This document shows positions 18,015 to 27,452 of a DNA stretch of 64,000 nucleotides, in pieces. Source of the DNA: Plasticicumulans acidivorans (GTDB lineage: Bacteria > Pseudomonadota > Gammaproteobacteria > Competibacterales > Competibacteraceae); assembly GCF_003182095.1 (NCBI RefSeq), contig NZ_QGTJ01000002.1, forward strand, positions 526,435 through 590,434. Reading direction: 5' to 3'. Under the pieces are notes generated by a model that did not search any database, was not told the origin of the DNA, and saw only the letters and a list, made by a program, of their open reading frames with translations. The first letter of the stretch is position 1. Every line of letters begins with the position of its first letter. Position numbers and translations under genes: made by a program.

Positions 18015-18371
18015 TCAGCTGCGGCGCGTGTGCCCGGCGGCGGCGAGCCGGTCGAGGTAGGTCTGCCAGTTTGCCTGCTGATCGCGCCCCAGTTCGTAAA
18101 GAATGTCCCAGGAATACAGGCCGGAGTCATGACCGTCGGAGAACACCAGCTTGACGGCGTAATGGCCGACCGGCTGGATGTCGACGATATTGACGTCCTC
18201 CTTGCCGAGCTGCAGCGTTTCCTGCCCGGGGCCGTGGCCGCGCACCTCCGCCGAGGGTGAATACACGCGCAGGTACTCGCAGGGCAGCGTGAAGTGCGCG
18301 CCGTCCTCGAAGCTCACTTCGAGCATGCGCGAGAGCTGATGCAGCTTGATGTCGGTGGGGTGCGGTGCCAT
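18015..18371 (-). CDS. DUF971 protein (gamma-butyrobetaine-hydroxylase-like N-terminal domain)
   Basis: The 118-aa protein is a stand-alone DUF971 domain, the fold that forms the N-terminal part of gamma-butyrobetaine hydroxylases. The segments [19 protein letters not shown] and [19 protein letters not shown] are characteristic. An AGGAG precedes the ATG. The gene follows hslU by 12 bp, the same position as in Pseudomonas. Its function is not established; a role in iron-sulfur or redox metabolism has been suggested for similar domains. Confidence 0.88.
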   Translation of the reverse strand: MAPHPTDIKLHQLSRMLEVSFEDGAHFTLPCEYLRVYSPSAEVRGHGPGQETLQLGKEDVNIVDIQPVGHYAVKLVFSDGHDSGLYSWDILYELGRDQQANWQTYLDRLAAAGHTRRS

Positions 18372-18383
18372 CGCCTTGCTCCT

Positions 18384-19727
18384 TTAGAGGATGAAGCGGC
18401 TGAGATCTTCGTCCTGCACCAGCGCGCCGAGGTGGCCGTCGACGTAGGCGGCGTCGATCGTCAGCGTCTGGCCGGAGCGGTCGGCGGCCTCGAAGGAAAT
18501 CTCCTCCAGCAGGCGTTCGAGCACGGTGTGCAGGCGCCGCGCACCGATGTTCTCGGTGGTCTGGTTGACCTGCGCGGCGATCTGCGCGATGCGCTCGACG
18601 CCATCGGCGGTGAAGCTCACCTCGACGCCCTCGGTCGCCAGCAGCGCGCGGTACTGTTCGGTCAGCGAGGCATGCGGCTCGGTGAGGATGCGCACGAAGT
18701 CGCCGGCATCGAGGGCGTCGAGCTCGACGCGGATCGGCAGGCGGCCCTGCAGCTCCGGCACCAGGTCCGACGGCCGAGCCAGGTGGAAGGCGCCCGAGGC
18801 GATGAACAGCATGTGGTCGGTGCGCACCATGCCGTGCTTGGTACTGACGGTGCAGCCTTCGACCAGCGGCAGCAGGTCGCGCTGCACGCCTTCGCGCGAT
18901 ACGTCGGCGCCGCTGTACTCGCCGCGGCGGCAGACCTTGTCGATCTCGTCGATGAAGACGATGCCGTTCTGCTCGGCGGCCTCCAGCGCCTGCTGCTTGA
19001 GATCGTCCTGATTGACCAGCCGCCCGGCTTCTTCTTCCTGCAGCGCCTTGAGCGCGTCGCGGATCTTGAGCTTGCGGGTCTTGGTGCGACCCTGCGCGAG
19101 GTTCTGGAACAGGCCCTGCAGCTGGCTGGTCATTTCCTCCATGCCCGGCGGCGCCATGATCTCGACACCGGCCGGCGCGGCACTGACCTCGATTTCGATC
19201 TCGCGCTCGTCGAGTTCGCCGCGCAGCAGCTTCTCGCGCATCTTCTGCCGCGTCGTCGAGTTTTCCGCCGGCTGCTGCGCCGGTTCGTTGGCGAAAAAGC
19301 CGTTCTGGCGCGGCTGCGGCAGCAGCACGTCGAGCACGCGCTCGATCGCCGCTTCCTCGGCACGCGGCTGCACGTGCTTGATGGCTTCTTCCCGCGCCAT
19401 CTTGATCGCCACGTCGACCAGATCGCGGACGATGGTCTCGACGTCACGGCCGACGTAGCCGACCTCGGTGAACTTGGTCGCTTCGACCTTGATGAACGGC
19501 GCGCGCGCCAGCGCCGCCAGGCGGCGGGCGATCTCGGTCTTGCCGACGCCGGTCGGGCCGATCATCAGGATGTTCTTCGGCGTGATCTCGGCGCGCAGCG
19601 GGCCGTCGACCTGCAGGCGCCGCCAGCGGTTGCGCAGCGCAATGGCGACGGCGCGTTTGGCAGCGGCCTGGCCGACGATGTGCTTGTCCAGCTCCTGGAC
19701 GATTTCTCGGGGGGTCATCTCGGTCAT
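18384..19727 (-). CDS. hslU: ATP-dependent protease ATPase subunit HslU
   Basis: HslU (ClpY) is the AAA+ unfoldase that feeds proteins into the HslV peptidase. The start at 19727 gives [20 protein letters not shown], as in other HslU proteins, and 447 aa; the open frame begins 12 bp earlier inside the overlap region. Walker A ([12 protein letters not shown]), Walker B ([10 protein letters not shown]) and the C-terminal FIL tail that docks on HslV are present. It starts 8 bp after the hslV stop. Confidence 0.98.
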   Translation of the reverse strand: MTEMTPREIVQELDKHIVGQAAAKRAVAIALRNRWRRLQVDGPLRAEITPKNILMIGPTGVGKTEIARRLAALARAPFIKVEATKFTEVGYVGRDVETIVRDLVDVAIKMAREEAIKHVQPRAEEAAIERVLDVLLPQPRQNGFFANEPAQQPAENSTTRQKMREKLLRGELDEREIEIEVSAAPAGVEIMAPPGMEEMTSQLQGLFQNLAQGRTKTRKLKIRDALKALQEEEAGRLVNQDDLKQQALEAAEQNGIVFIDEIDKVCRRGEYSGADVSREGVQRDLLPLVEGCTVSTKHGMVRTDHMLFIASGAFHLARPSDLVPELQGRLPIRVELDALDAGDFVRILTEPHASLTEQYRALLATEGVEVSFTADGVERIAQIAAQVNQTTENIGARRLHTVLERLLEEISFEAADRSGQTLTIDAAYVDGHLGALVQDEDLSRFIL

Positions 19728-19735
19728 GGCGCGCC

Positions 19736-20269
19736 TCACAGCTCCTCGATGGTGAGGTTCGGATTGGTATAGATGCAGATCTCGGCGGCAATGTTCAGGG
19801 CCGCCTCGACGATACTGCGGGCATCCAGTTCGGAATGTGCAAGCAAGGCGCGTGCCGCTGCCTGCGCAAAGGCACCACCGGAGCCGATTGCGGCAAGGTC
19901 GTGCTCGGGCTCGATGACGTCGCCGTTGCCGGAGATGATCAGCAGCGCGCTGGCGTCAGCGACGATCAGCAGTGCTTCGAGCCGGCGCAGCATGCGGTCG
20001 GTGCGCCAGTCCTTGGCCAGCTCGACGGCGGCGCGGGTGAGGTTGCCGCCGTGCTTTTCGAGCTTGGCCTCGAAGCGTTCGAACAGCGTGAAGGCATCGG
20101 CGGTACCGCCGGCGAAGCCGGCAACGACCTTGCCCTGATACAGGCGGCGCACCTTGCGGGCGTTGCCCTTCATCACGGTGTTGCCGAGAGTCACCTGACC
20201 ATCGCCGCCGATCACGATTTTGCCGTTGCGACGCACGGCGAGGATGGTAGTGCCGCGGAACTGTTCCAT
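19736..20269 (-). CDS. hslV: ATP-dependent protease peptidase subunit HslV
   Basis: HslV is the proteasome-like peptidase of the HslVU complex. The sequence [21 protein letters not shown] shows a 6-residue propeptide before the catalytic Thr7, which becomes the N-terminal nucleophile after processing. The product has 177 aa, as usual. It heads the leftward block hslV-hslU-DUF971-ubiE-ubiJ-ubiB. HslVU is often heat-induced; no clear sigma-32 promoter was recognised upstream. Confidence 0.98.
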   Translation of the reverse strand: MEQFRGTTILAVRRNGKIVIGGDGQVTLGNTVMKGNARKVRRLYQGKVVAGFAGGTADAFTLFERFEAKLEKHGGNLTRAAVELAKDWRTDRMLRRLEALLIVADASALLIISGNGDVIEPEHDLAAIGSGGAFAQAAARALLAHSELDARSIVEAALNIAAEICIYTNPNLTIEEL

Positions 20270-20401
20270 CGGAGTCGGTCTCCCGAAGTGCGCTGAGCGC
20301 AGTGTACTGACTTGCCGCCGGCTGGCGGCATGAACTGGGGTAACTGCGGCTTGCCACGATGGATTTCAAGGGGGCGCGCAACACGCATCGGCCCGCGGAC
20401 A

Positions 20402-20488
20402 GAAAAAAGCCCCGGTTCAGGGGGAAGACCGGGGCCAAGCCGGACCCGTGCGAGGGACGGGTCCGCCCGACCAGGGAGGGGGTCGGGC
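20402..20488 (-). terminator. Terminator plus two further strong hairpins after the chemoreceptor gene
   Basis: In the 320-bp gap between hslV and the chemoreceptor gene three perfect stems follow each other: GCCCCGGT...ACCGGGGC (20409-20435), CGGACCCGT...ACGGGTCCG (20441-20465) and GCCCGACC...GGTCGGGC (20465-20488). On the minus strand only the last one met (20409-20435) is followed by a T run, so it is the terminator of the chemoreceptor gene. The other two would fold in the 3' end of the same transcript. The rest of the gap shows no gene. Confidence 0.8.
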
Positions 20489-20589
20489 AATCGGGGTGAC
20501 AGCCAACGCATGACAGTCATGCCTTGAGAGCATGGTCGCGCAGAAAAGTTCCTGCCGCCGCCGTGCGCACGGGCCGCCGCGGATCAGGA

Positions 20590-23448
20590 TCAGTAGCGGA
20601 AATGACCGACCGACTGCTGCAGCCCGGCGGCCATGCCGTCCAGCGCACCGGCCGCGTCGAGCAGCTGCAGGCCGGCCCCGCGGGTGTCGCCGGTGAGGCC
20701 GGCGAGTATGTGCAGGCGCCGGGCGATCTCCTGTACCGCCTGATTGGCCTCGCCGACGGCGCGGGCGATGTCTCCGGTCACGGTGTTCTGCTGCTCCGCG
20801 GCCGCGGCGATGCCGGTCTGCGTGACGTTGATGTTGTCGATGATGGTGCGGATGCTGGCGGCCGCGGCGGCCACGTCGCGGGTTTCGGCGTCGATCGCGG
20901 CGATGGCTTCGGCGATGTCGGCCGTGGCCTTGCCGGTTTCCTTGGCCAGTTCCTTCACCTCATGGGCGACGACGGCAAAGCCCTTGCCCGCCTCGCCGGC
21001 GCGGGCGGCCTCGATCGTGGCGTTCAGCGCCAGCAGATTGGTCTGCTCGGCGATTGCATCGATCAGGCCGATGACTTTGCCGATGCGGCTGCCGGAGGCT
21101 TCCAGGCGTTCGATGATCTCGCCGAACGTACCGACGCTGCGCACGGCTTCCAGCGCCACGCTGCTGGCGCTGGTGGTGTTGCGGGCGATCTCTTGAACCG
21201 TTGCGCTCATCTGCTCGGCGGCGGCGGCGATCGACTGCATCTGCTGGCTGACCGCATCGGCGGCGTCTGCCGCCTGGTCGGCCTGCTGCGCGCCGCTGCC
21301 AGCCCCCTCGCCGAGGCGCTGGCTCAGCGTGTTCAGTTCCTGCGCGGCTTCAGCGACGGTGCTCGCGTGAGCGTCGATGCTGGCGATGCTGTGACGCAGG
21401 CCGCGCAGCAGCTGCTCAAGGCCGGTGCCGACCTGGGCGATGGCGTCGTTGCCGTCGATATCGAAGTGCGCCCGCAATTCACCCTCGGCGGCGGCGTTCA
21501 CCACGTCGAGCAGTGCATCGACCTTCAGCTGCAGGGCCGCCGCAACGGCGCGCTCGTGGGCGGCGGCGGCCTCCGCGGCGCGGCGGGCGGCGACGCGCTC
21601 GGTGATCAGTTCCCAGCTCAGCAGGGTGCCGAGCAGTGTCCCGTCGTGGCTGCGGATGGTCACCAGATTCTGCGACAGCGATTCCGGCCCCCAGTCGACG
21701 ATCTGGCGCTGACCGCTGTCGCGCAGCTGCTCGAAGGCCTCCGGCGCCACCAGCAGTCGGCGCAGTTCGGCGCCGGGGCCGGCGCCGGGCGGCAGGTAGG
21801 CGTTGAGGCGTCCGAGCAGGGTTTTGCCGCAGGGGTTGGCATAGCGCAGCACGCCATCGGCATCGGCGAAGAACATCGCGACCGGCGCGTGCTCGACCAT
21901 CGCCGTGATGCGTTCGATTTCATCGCGCTGTGCGGCCACGGCCGGCCAGCTGACCTGCTCGGCTTTCAGTGCGGCACGGATGCCGGCCAGCGACTGATTC
22001 AACGCCACTTCCATCTGCCCGATTTCGTCACCGCGTGTCGTCGGCAGCGCGGCGCGCAGCTCGCCGCCGGCCAGCGAGCGCAGCGCTGCTGCAGTGCGGC
22101 GCAGCGGACGGGCGATGGCGGCCGCCAGCCACAGGGCAACAGCGACGATCAGGGCGGTGGCGCCGAGGACGACCGTCGTCGCCGTGCGGCCGATATCGGC
22201 GTCGATCGCCCCTGCGATCTCGTCGGTGCGCTGCAGGGCGCGCAGGGCTTCGTCGCGGCTGATTTCCGCGAGCAGAGCCCAGTGCAGGCCGCCGACCTGC
22301 AGCGGGGCGTAGGCGCTCAGCACCGGGCGACCGTCGTAGCTGACGCTTTCGCCCGCGCCGCTGTTGCCGGCGAGAGCGGTGCGGATGGCCGCGCCGTCGA
22401 TGCGACCCAGCGGCGGCTGGCGGAAGGCGGCTTTGACGCTGTGATGAGCGGTGTCGAAGCGCGTATCGGTGCGCGGCAACTGGTCGGGGCCGATGAGGTA
22501 GGTTTCGCCGCTGTCGCCAAGGCCGCTGCGTTCCGCCATTACCCGGGTCACTTCCGCCATCGAGTACTGGAACACCAGCACGCCGAGCAGGGTGTGGTCG
22601 CGGTATACCGGGGCACCGATGAAGCCGGCCGCTTCGTCATATGACGGGGTATATGGCTGTAGGTCGACGATGGCCGTGCCACCGGCCGGCAGCTTGCGGG
22701 CGGCGTCCCAGATCGTTTCGATGCCGCTGCCGGCCCAGGGGCCGCTGCGCACATTGGTGGCGAAGTCCGTTTCCTTGAAGGCGGTGTAGAGAATGTCGCC
22801 GTCATCGGGATCGATCAGAAAAACGTCGTAGAAACCGAGCCGCTGGATCAGGGCGTCGAGGCCCGGGTGCAGCGCCGCGTGGGCGCGGTCGTAGTCGCTG
22901 TCACCGCCGGTATTGGCAAGGCGATCCTTCTCACCGATCGGATTTGGGTTGGCGACGATGTAGCGGTACTGCAGGGCGACGGTGTCGGCGCCCAGACGGT
23001 CGACGAATGCCGCCGGCGGTGGGCGTTGTCCGCCGGATTCGCGGGCGTAGCGTTCAGCGAATGCACCGTCGTAGTAGGCGTGCAGCCGGGTGCGCATGTC
23101 GGCGAGCGCTGCGTCATCGATGCCGGCCTGCGCGCGCAGGGCATGAAAACCGGCGTGAAAGCGCTCGATGGCGGTGCTCATCAGCTCGGTTTGCGCCAGT
23201 GCGCCGACCTCTTCGAGCCGGCGTTGCAGAAAGCTCTGCACAGCGTCGCGCTTGGTATCGCGCAGTGCGACCAGTTTATCGAGAGCCTCATCACGGGAAT
23301 GCTGGTCGACGACGGCGCGCAGCTGGGCGAAGCCGGCGTCGGTGTGTGATGACAGCAGCCACACCACGCTGGTCAAGGGCAGGCAGCCGAGACCGAGCAG
23401 GATCAGCAGCATCTGCCAGCGGATACCGATGCGGGTGAAAATGTTCAT
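20590..23448 (-). CDS. Methyl-accepting chemotaxis protein with Cache, HAMP, PAS and signalling domains
   Basis: This is a large inner-membrane chemoreceptor of 952 aa (start at the ATG 23448, preceded by AGGAGA). An N-terminal helix (about 12-33) and a second one ([20 protein letters not shown]) frame a long periplasmic double-Cache-like sensor region of about 400 aa. A HAMP linker, a PAS domain ([20 protein letters not shown]) and the signalling coiled coil with hairpin tip ([20 protein letters not shown]) follow. It would signal through CheA/CheW to the flagellar or pili motor, but no che genes are nearby. The PAS domain between HAMP and signalling region points to an additional cytoplasmic input. 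The ligand is unknown. Confidence 0.93.
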   Translation of the reverse strand: MNIFTRIGIRWQMLLILLGLGCLPLTSVVWLLSSHTDAGFAQLRAVVDQHSRDEALDKLVALRDTKRDAVQSFLQRRLEEVGALAQTELMSTAIERFHAGFHALRAQAGIDDAALADMRTRLHAYYDGAFAERYARESGGQRPPPAAFVDRLGADTVALQYRYIVANPNPIGEKDRLANTGGDSDYDRAHAALHPGLDALIQRLGFYDVFLIDPDDGDILYTAFKETDFATNVRSGPWAGSGIETIWDAARKLPAGGTAIVDLQPYTPSYDEAAGFIGAPVYRDHTLLGVLVFQYSMAEVTRVMAERSGLGDSGETYLIGPDQLPRTDTRFDTAHHSVKAAFRQPPLGRIDGAAIRTALAGNSGAGESVSYDGRPVLSAYAPLQVGGLHWALLAEISRDEALRALQRTDEIAGAIDADIGRTATTVVLGATALIVAVALWLAAAIARPLRRTAAALRSLAGGELRAALPTTRGDEIGQMEVALNQSLAGIRAALKAEQVSWPAVAAQRDEIERITAMVEHAPVAMFFADADGVLRYANPCGKTLLGRLNAYLPPGAGPGAELRRLLVAPEAFEQLRDSGQRQIVDWGPESLSQNLVTIRSHDGTLLGTLLSWELITERVAARRAAEAAAAHERAVAAALQLKVDALLDVVNAAAEGELRAHFDIDGNDAIAQVGTGLEQLLRGLRHSIASIDAHASTVAEAAQELNTLSQRLGEGAGSGAQQADQAADAADAVSQQMQSIAAAAEQMSATVQEIARNTTSASSVALEAVRSVGTFGEIIERLEASGSRIGKVIGLIDAIAEQTNLLALNATIEAARAGEAGKGFAVVAHEVKELAKETGKATADIAEAIAAIDAETRDVAAAAASIRTIIDNINVTQTGIAAAAEQQNTVTGDIARAVGEANQAVQEIARRLHILAGLTGDTRGAGLQLLDAAGALDGMAAGLQQSVGHFRY

Positions 23449-23559
23449 GGTGTCTCCTGACGAAGGCACTGTCTGGTGCAATTTATGGCGTCATGTGAAC
23501 GATTTGGCGCTGATGGCGATCACTGTGCCTGACAAAAACTGTCCGTGCCTATGGTTTGC

Positions 23560-23817
23560 CAGCGGAATCGATTCGCTGCACTCGACCGGGCCGCGCAGGG
23601 CATCCGCGTCAATGCCGTCGCTCCCGGCAGCACCGATACGCCGATGCTGCGTCGCGTCCTCGGCGAGTTGCCGCGGCGCTATCCGCAGGCGTCGTCGGCG
23701 GTGGGCGAGGCAGCCTCTCTCGGCGCTATTTCGCTGGCGCGCTTTGCCGCGCCACGCGAAATCGCCGGGGTGATCGCCTGCCTGCTGTCGGATGCGGCGA
23801 GCTTCGTCATCGGCGCA
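23560..23817 (+). pseudogene. SDR dehydrogenase remnant A (C-terminal part only)
   Basis: Translation in this frame gives the second half of a short-chain dehydrogenase/reductase: GIRVNAVAPGSTDTPML, then FAAPREIAGVIACLLSDAAS and SFVIGA. The N-terminal nucleotide-binding GxxxGxG part and the catalytic YxxxK are missing, and the usual closing DGG is replaced by a switch of frame at about 23820. It is a decayed gene, directly followed by a second SDR remnant in another frame. Confidence 0.7.
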
Positions 23818-23823
23818 CCGCCT

Positions 23824-24049
23824 CGGTGCGCAGAGCCTCACCGTCAACGCCATCTGCCCGGGCTGGACCCGCACCGGGATGGCGCTCGGGCGCTTTGCCG
23901 AACCGGGGCTCGACGAGGTCGCCGGCAGCCCGCGCGGGCGCATCACCGAACCCGAGGCGGTGGCGGTGCTGGCGCTGTGGCTGGCCTCGCCGGCCGCGGC
24001 GGCGATGAACGCTCAGGCGCTGACGCTGGACGGCGGTGAATCGGCCTGA
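23824..24049 (+). pseudogene. SDR dehydrogenase remnant B (C-terminal part only)
   Basis: In the frame shifted relative to remnant A the sequence reads SLTVNAICPGWTRTGMA, RGRITEPEAVAVLALWLASP and ends ALTLDGGESA, the normal C-terminus of an SDR enzyme. It too lacks the cofactor site and YxxxK and begins at nearly the same structural point as remnant A. The residues differ clearly from A, so these are two different SDR genes, not one duplicated piece. Confidence 0.7.
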
Positions 24050-24139
24050 ACCGCTGCGGTGGTGGTGATGCGGCGGCTATGCTTGCGCGTGCCGCGCCGC
24101 AGGGCGGGCGCGTTCATTTACTGCCAGGGAGTCAGCGCC

Positions 24140-25063
24140 ATGCGCGAGGGAGTCGTTCACGCCGGTTGTTTTCAGCAGATCCATGTCGATGCGGCTCGCA
24201 ACGCCACGGACGACTTCAATCCCTTCCATGATCCGCACAAGTGGATGCGCCTGGCCGGCAACCCGTTTCCCGGTCCGCTGGTACTCGGTTTCCAGCTCGA
24301 AACCCTGATCGAGGCACTGCTGCACCGTCTGCCCGGCCGCGATGACGACGATGCCTGGGCGGCACAGCACCGGCTGCGCTGGACCAATTACGAGCTGACC
24401 TTCGCCGGTGCTCTGTGTCCGGGCGAGGAATTCAGTGCCGAGGTGCGCGCCGGCAGCCGTCACGAAGGCACCGAACCGGGCATCGCCCATCGCGTGCTGA
24501 TCCGCAAGCCCGGCGCGCCGGTGCTGCTCGGCTGGGTGCGGCGCAGCGCCGAGGCGCTGTTCGTCGCCGATCTCGAATGCGATGTCTTCGTGCCGCCGCT
24601 GCGCGCCGCGCCCGACCGCTGCCAGCGCGAGGACTGGTTCCTCAAGCGCAAATTCGCCAGTACCGGCCACGCCAAGAACTTCCTCGCCGGCGCGCTGGCC
24701 GATCAGGCCGAGTGGTTCGACGAGCTGGAAGACCGCGTCGAATTCCCGCAGATGCTGCCGGCGGCGCTGTTGTCGTGCGCGCTGCTCGAACAGGCGCGTC
24801 TCGCCGGGCATGACTTCTACGCCGAGCCGCTGGTCTACACCACGCATCGCTTGAGCGTGTATGCCCCCGGCGTGCACCGCATCCGCAGCAACGATGCCCT
24901 GCATCTGCTGGTGCACGGGCCGCAGGTGGTCAGCGCCGGCGGTGGACTCGGCGTCAACATCGAGCAGCAGCGCTATACCGGGCTGGTCTGCGGTCGTGAC
25001 GACGAAGTCCTGGTGCGCGCCGAGGTGCTGCTGGCGCCGCTGACAGCGATCACCCGGCGCTGA
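24140..25063 (+). CDS. MaoC-like hotdog-fold protein
   Basis: The 307-aa protein (ATG at 24140) carries ATDDFNPFHDPHKW near residues 20-35, a version of the hydratase-2 motif GDxNPxHxD found in MaoC-type enoyl-CoA hydratases. Its length suggests two hotdog domains in one chain. It might act on acyl-CoA or acyl-ACP intermediates, together with the SDR genes whose remnants lie upstream, but the actual reaction is unknown. The glycine before the aspartate of the motif is replaced, so activity should not be assumed. Confidence 0.65.
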   Translation: MREGVVHAGCFQQIHVDAARNATDDFNPFHDPHKWMRLAGNPFPGPLVLGFQLETLIEALLHRLPGRDDDDAWAAQHRLRWTNYELTFAGALCPGEEFSAEVRAGSRHEGTEPGIAHRVLIRKPGAPVLLGWVRRSAEALFVADLECDVFVPPLRAAPDRCQREDWFLKRKFASTGHAKNFLAGALADQAEWFDELEDRVEFPQMLPAALLSCALLEQARLAGHDFYAEPLVYTTHRLSVYAPGVHRIRSNDALHLLVHGPQVVSAGGGLGVNIEQQRYTGLVCGRDDEVLVRAEVLLAPLTAITRR

Positions 25064-25067
25064 GCGC

Positions 25068-25598
25068 TCAGCGCCGGCGGCGCAGCACCGGCGCGCGCAG
25101 CAGATACCAGAGGTAGCCGCCGGCCTCGTGTACGCCGAGGCGCAGCCAATGCGTCCAGCCACCGCCCGGCGGCTCGGCCGGGCCGCTGCAGGCGATGACC
25201 GGCGCGCCGGCAAGACGAAACGCCAGCCGCGCCCGCGGCAGGTGGTAGCGCTCGCTGACCAGCAGCAGCGTCTGCCAGCGCTGTGTGCGGGCGATCGCCG
25301 TGCAGTTGACGGCATTGTCGAGCGTGGTGCGGGCGTGCGCTTCGAGCACGATGGCGCTGGCCGGTACGCCGGCGGCGCGCACCCAGGCCTGCATCACCCC
25401 GGCCTCGGTCTGGCCGTAGCCGGCCGGGCCGCCGGTCAACAGCAGCCGGTGGCCGCGGCCGGCGAGCCACAGCGCGATGGCGTGATCGAGGCGGCGCTGC
25501 AGCGCCGGGCTCGGCCGGCCATCGGCCTCGACGGCGGTGCCGAGCACGACGATGGCGTCGGCGATCGGCTCATGCGCGGGTGCTGCGGCGGTGTTCAT
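25068..25598 (-). CDS. YdcF/SanA-family DUF218 protein
   Basis: The 176-aa protein, from the ATG at 25598, contains the DUF218 motifs ADAIVVLGTAV, LLLTGGPAGYGQTEAGVM and ARTTLDNAVNC. Related proteins (YdcF, SanA, ElyC) bind nucleotide-like ligands or act in envelope homeostasis; this one has no N-terminal membrane anchor and is probably cytoplasmic. It lies downstream of the efp terminator and converges with the MaoC-like gene. Confidence 0.85.
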   Translation of the reverse strand: MNTAAAPAHEPIADAIVVLGTAVEADGRPSPALQRRLDHAIALWLAGRGHRLLLTGGPAGYGQTEAGVMQAWVRAAGVPASAIVLEAHARTTLDNAVNCTAIARTQRWQTLLLVSERYHLPRARLAFRLAGAPVIACSGPAEPPGGGWTHWLRLGVHEAGGYLWYLLRAPVLRRRR

Positions 25599-25633
25599 CC
25601 GTTGCCTCCCGCCATCCCCTGCGGCTGCCGACA

Positions 25634-25672
25634 AGCAAAAACCCCCGGCGCCTGCGGCGCGCGGGGGCTTTG
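25634..25672 (-). terminator. Terminator of the earP-efp unit
   Basis: On the minus strand a GC-rich stem (CCCCCG...CGGGGG with a small bulge) is followed by TTTTTGC, 20 bp beyond the efp stop codon. Confidence 0.85.
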
Positions 25673-25690
25673 GTCGGCACGCCGCGGCAC

Positions 25691-26257
25691 TCAGGCGGCG
25701 CGGCGCTTGAATTCGCCGGTACGGGTGTCGATCTCGATGCGATCGCCGATTTCGACGAAGGCCGCGACCTGAATCTCGTGCTCCGAGCCTTTCAGGCGAG
25801 CGACCTTCATCACCTTGCCCGACGTGTCGCCGCGGGCGGCCGGCTCGGTGTAGGCGATTTCGCGCACGATGGTGATCGGCAGCTCGACGGCGATGACCTT
25901 GCCTTCGTAGAAGGTGACTTCGCAGACGTCTTCCATGCCGTCGACGATGAAGCTGGCGACGTCGCCCATGTTCTCGGCCTCGACCTCGTACTGGTTGTAC
26001 TCGGTGTCCATGAACACGTACATCGGGTCGGCGAAGTAGGAGTAGGTGCACTCCTTTTTCTCAAGGACGACGACGTCGAATTTCTCGTCGGCCTTGTAGA
26101 CCGTCTCGGTGCCCGAGCCGGTCAGCAGATTCTTCATCTTGATTTTCACGACCGCAGCATTGCGGCCGGATTTGTTGTATTCGGCTTTCTGGACGACCAT
26201 CGGCTGGCCGTCGACCAAGATCACGCCGCCGGCGCGGAGTTCCTGTGCGGTTTTCAT
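25691..26257 (-). CDS. efp: Elongation factor P, arginine-32 type
   Basis: EF-P binds between P and E sites and relieves ribosome stalling at polyproline stretches. The 188-aa protein starts at 26257 ([18 protein letters not shown]); the open frame extends 33 bp upstream without support. The tip loop reads NKSGRNAAV, with Arg32 at the position that EarP rhamnosylates in Pseudomonas; lysine-type EF-Ps have Lys34 here. The gene for EarP lies directly upstream, 43 bp away, so enzyme and substrate are co-transcribed. Confidence 0.98.
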   Translation of the reverse strand: MKTAQELRAGGVILVDGQPMVVQKAEYNKSGRNAAVVKIKMKNLLTGSGTETVYKADEKFDVVVLEKKECTYSYFADPMYVFMDTEYNQYEVEAENMGDVASFIVDGMEDVCEVTFYEGKVIAVELPITIVREIAYTEPAARGDTSGKVMKVARLKGSEHEIQVAAFVEIGDRIEIDTRTGEFKRRAA

Positions 26258-26300
26258 CGCAGTTCCTGCAAGGGTAAGAGGGGACAGCAAAAAAAGCCGC

Positions 26301-27452
26301 TTATCCTAGCCGGGAAGCGGTGAACTGCACCAGCTTCGCCGCCAGGTCGCCATCGTGCAGCAGCTGCTCGGCCCAGCCGGCGGCATGTTGTTCGAGGGCC
26401 GGCAGCACGGCGGCAAACTCCGGCCAGGCGGCGGCGACGTCGCGCTCACGGTTCCACGCCAGCTGAAAGCGCCGCGTCGCATCCGCCACCCCGGCATCGA
26501 GCCCGGCCAGCCAGCGCTGCAGCCAGGCATCGAGCTTGTCGAAGTGCGCATCCTGCGCCTGACGATAGGCCTGCCAGAGCAGCGGCCGGCGCGCCCATTG
26601 CGCGCGCACGAAGCTGTCCTCGCCACGCACGGCGTTCAGCGTGCAGCTCCACAGCAGGCGGTCGTAGTCGTCCTGATCGAGAAACGGCAGCACCGCCAGG
26701 CGCAGCGCGCCGCGGGCGTAGCGGCTGCCGGCAGCGAGCGGCTGCCCGGCCCAGGCCCCGAGCGCTTCGAGGATGCGTCCCTCCGGCACCAGCAGCAGCC
26801 AGGGTTCGCCGCTGGCCAGCTGCTCCAGCCACTCGCCGAGCGCCGCCTGCTCGTAGGCGAACAGCGACAGGCGGCGTTCACCGCCACGGGCGTCGATGCC
26901 GTGCGCCGCCAGCCAGCCGCGGGCGGCAGTTTCGTCCCAGGCGGCGCGCGCGCTGCGACAGGTCGCCTCGCAGATCAGTCCGCCGCTCGCCGGAGTGAAG
27001 CCGGGAAAGTAGAAATACTTGGCCACGCCGCCAGCCTGCGGGCTGGGCAGGCCGTGGCAGCCGTCGATCCAGTCCTCGGCGCTGAGGTATTCGAGGTTGA
27101 TCCACAGCGGTCGCGTCACGGCCAGCTGCGCCCGCAGCGCTACCGGCAACTCGCAGGCGAAGGCTTCGATCAGCACCGCACCGGGCGGGCTGGCGCCGCT
27201 GTCGGCATCCCAGCGCAGGATGTCGACGCCGGCGCAGTGCTGCCGGGGCCGTGCGGGATCGATGCCGGGCTGCAGCCGTGCCAGGGCCTCCGGCCGGTCG
27301 ATCCACAGCTGCACCGCCAGGCCGTACTCGGCGGCCAGCTGGCGGGCCAGCCGCCAGCAGACGCCGGCATCGCCGTAGTTGTCGACGACCCGGCACCACA
27401 GATCCCAGCGCTGGGCCGGTGCGGTATGGCAGGGGGCGGGTGGGCGGCTCAA
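26301..27452 (-). CDS. earP: EF-P arginine rhamnosyltransferase EarP
   Basis: EarP (former DUF2331) is a GT-B inverting glycosyltransferase that transfers rhamnose from dTDP-rhamnose to Arg32 of EF-P. The N-terminal segment [20 protein letters not shown] holds the conserved aspartates of the catalytic site, and the C-terminal domain contains the donor-binding part. The 383-aa length is typical. It overlaps the upstream FHA-EAL gene by 4 bp (ATGA) and precedes efp. The rhamnose donor genes (rml) are not in this window. Confidence 0.95.
   Translation of the reverse strand: MSRPPAPCHTAPAQRWDLWCRVVDNYGDAGVCWRLARQLAAEYGLAVQLWIDRPEALARLQPGIDPARPRQHCAGVDILRWDADSGASPPGAVLIEAFACELPVALRAQLAVTRPLWINLEYLSAEDWIDGCHGLPSPQAGGVAKYFYFPGFTPASGGLICEATCRSARAAWDETAARGWLAAHGIDARGGERRLSLFAYEQAALGEWLEQLASGEPWLLLVPEGRILEALGAWAGQPLAAGSRYARGALRLAVLPFLDQDDYDRLLWSCTLNAVRGEDSFVRAQWARRPLLWQAYRQAQDAHFDKLDAWLQRWLAGLDAGVADATRRFQLAWNRERDVAAAWPEFAAVLPALEQHAAGWAEQLLHDGDLAAKLVQFTASRLG

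Noticed and set aside
20524-22644. 706-aa open frame antisense to the chemoreceptor
   Set aside because: Glycine- and alanine-rich shadow without domains; the chemoreceptor on the minus strand has complete domains.
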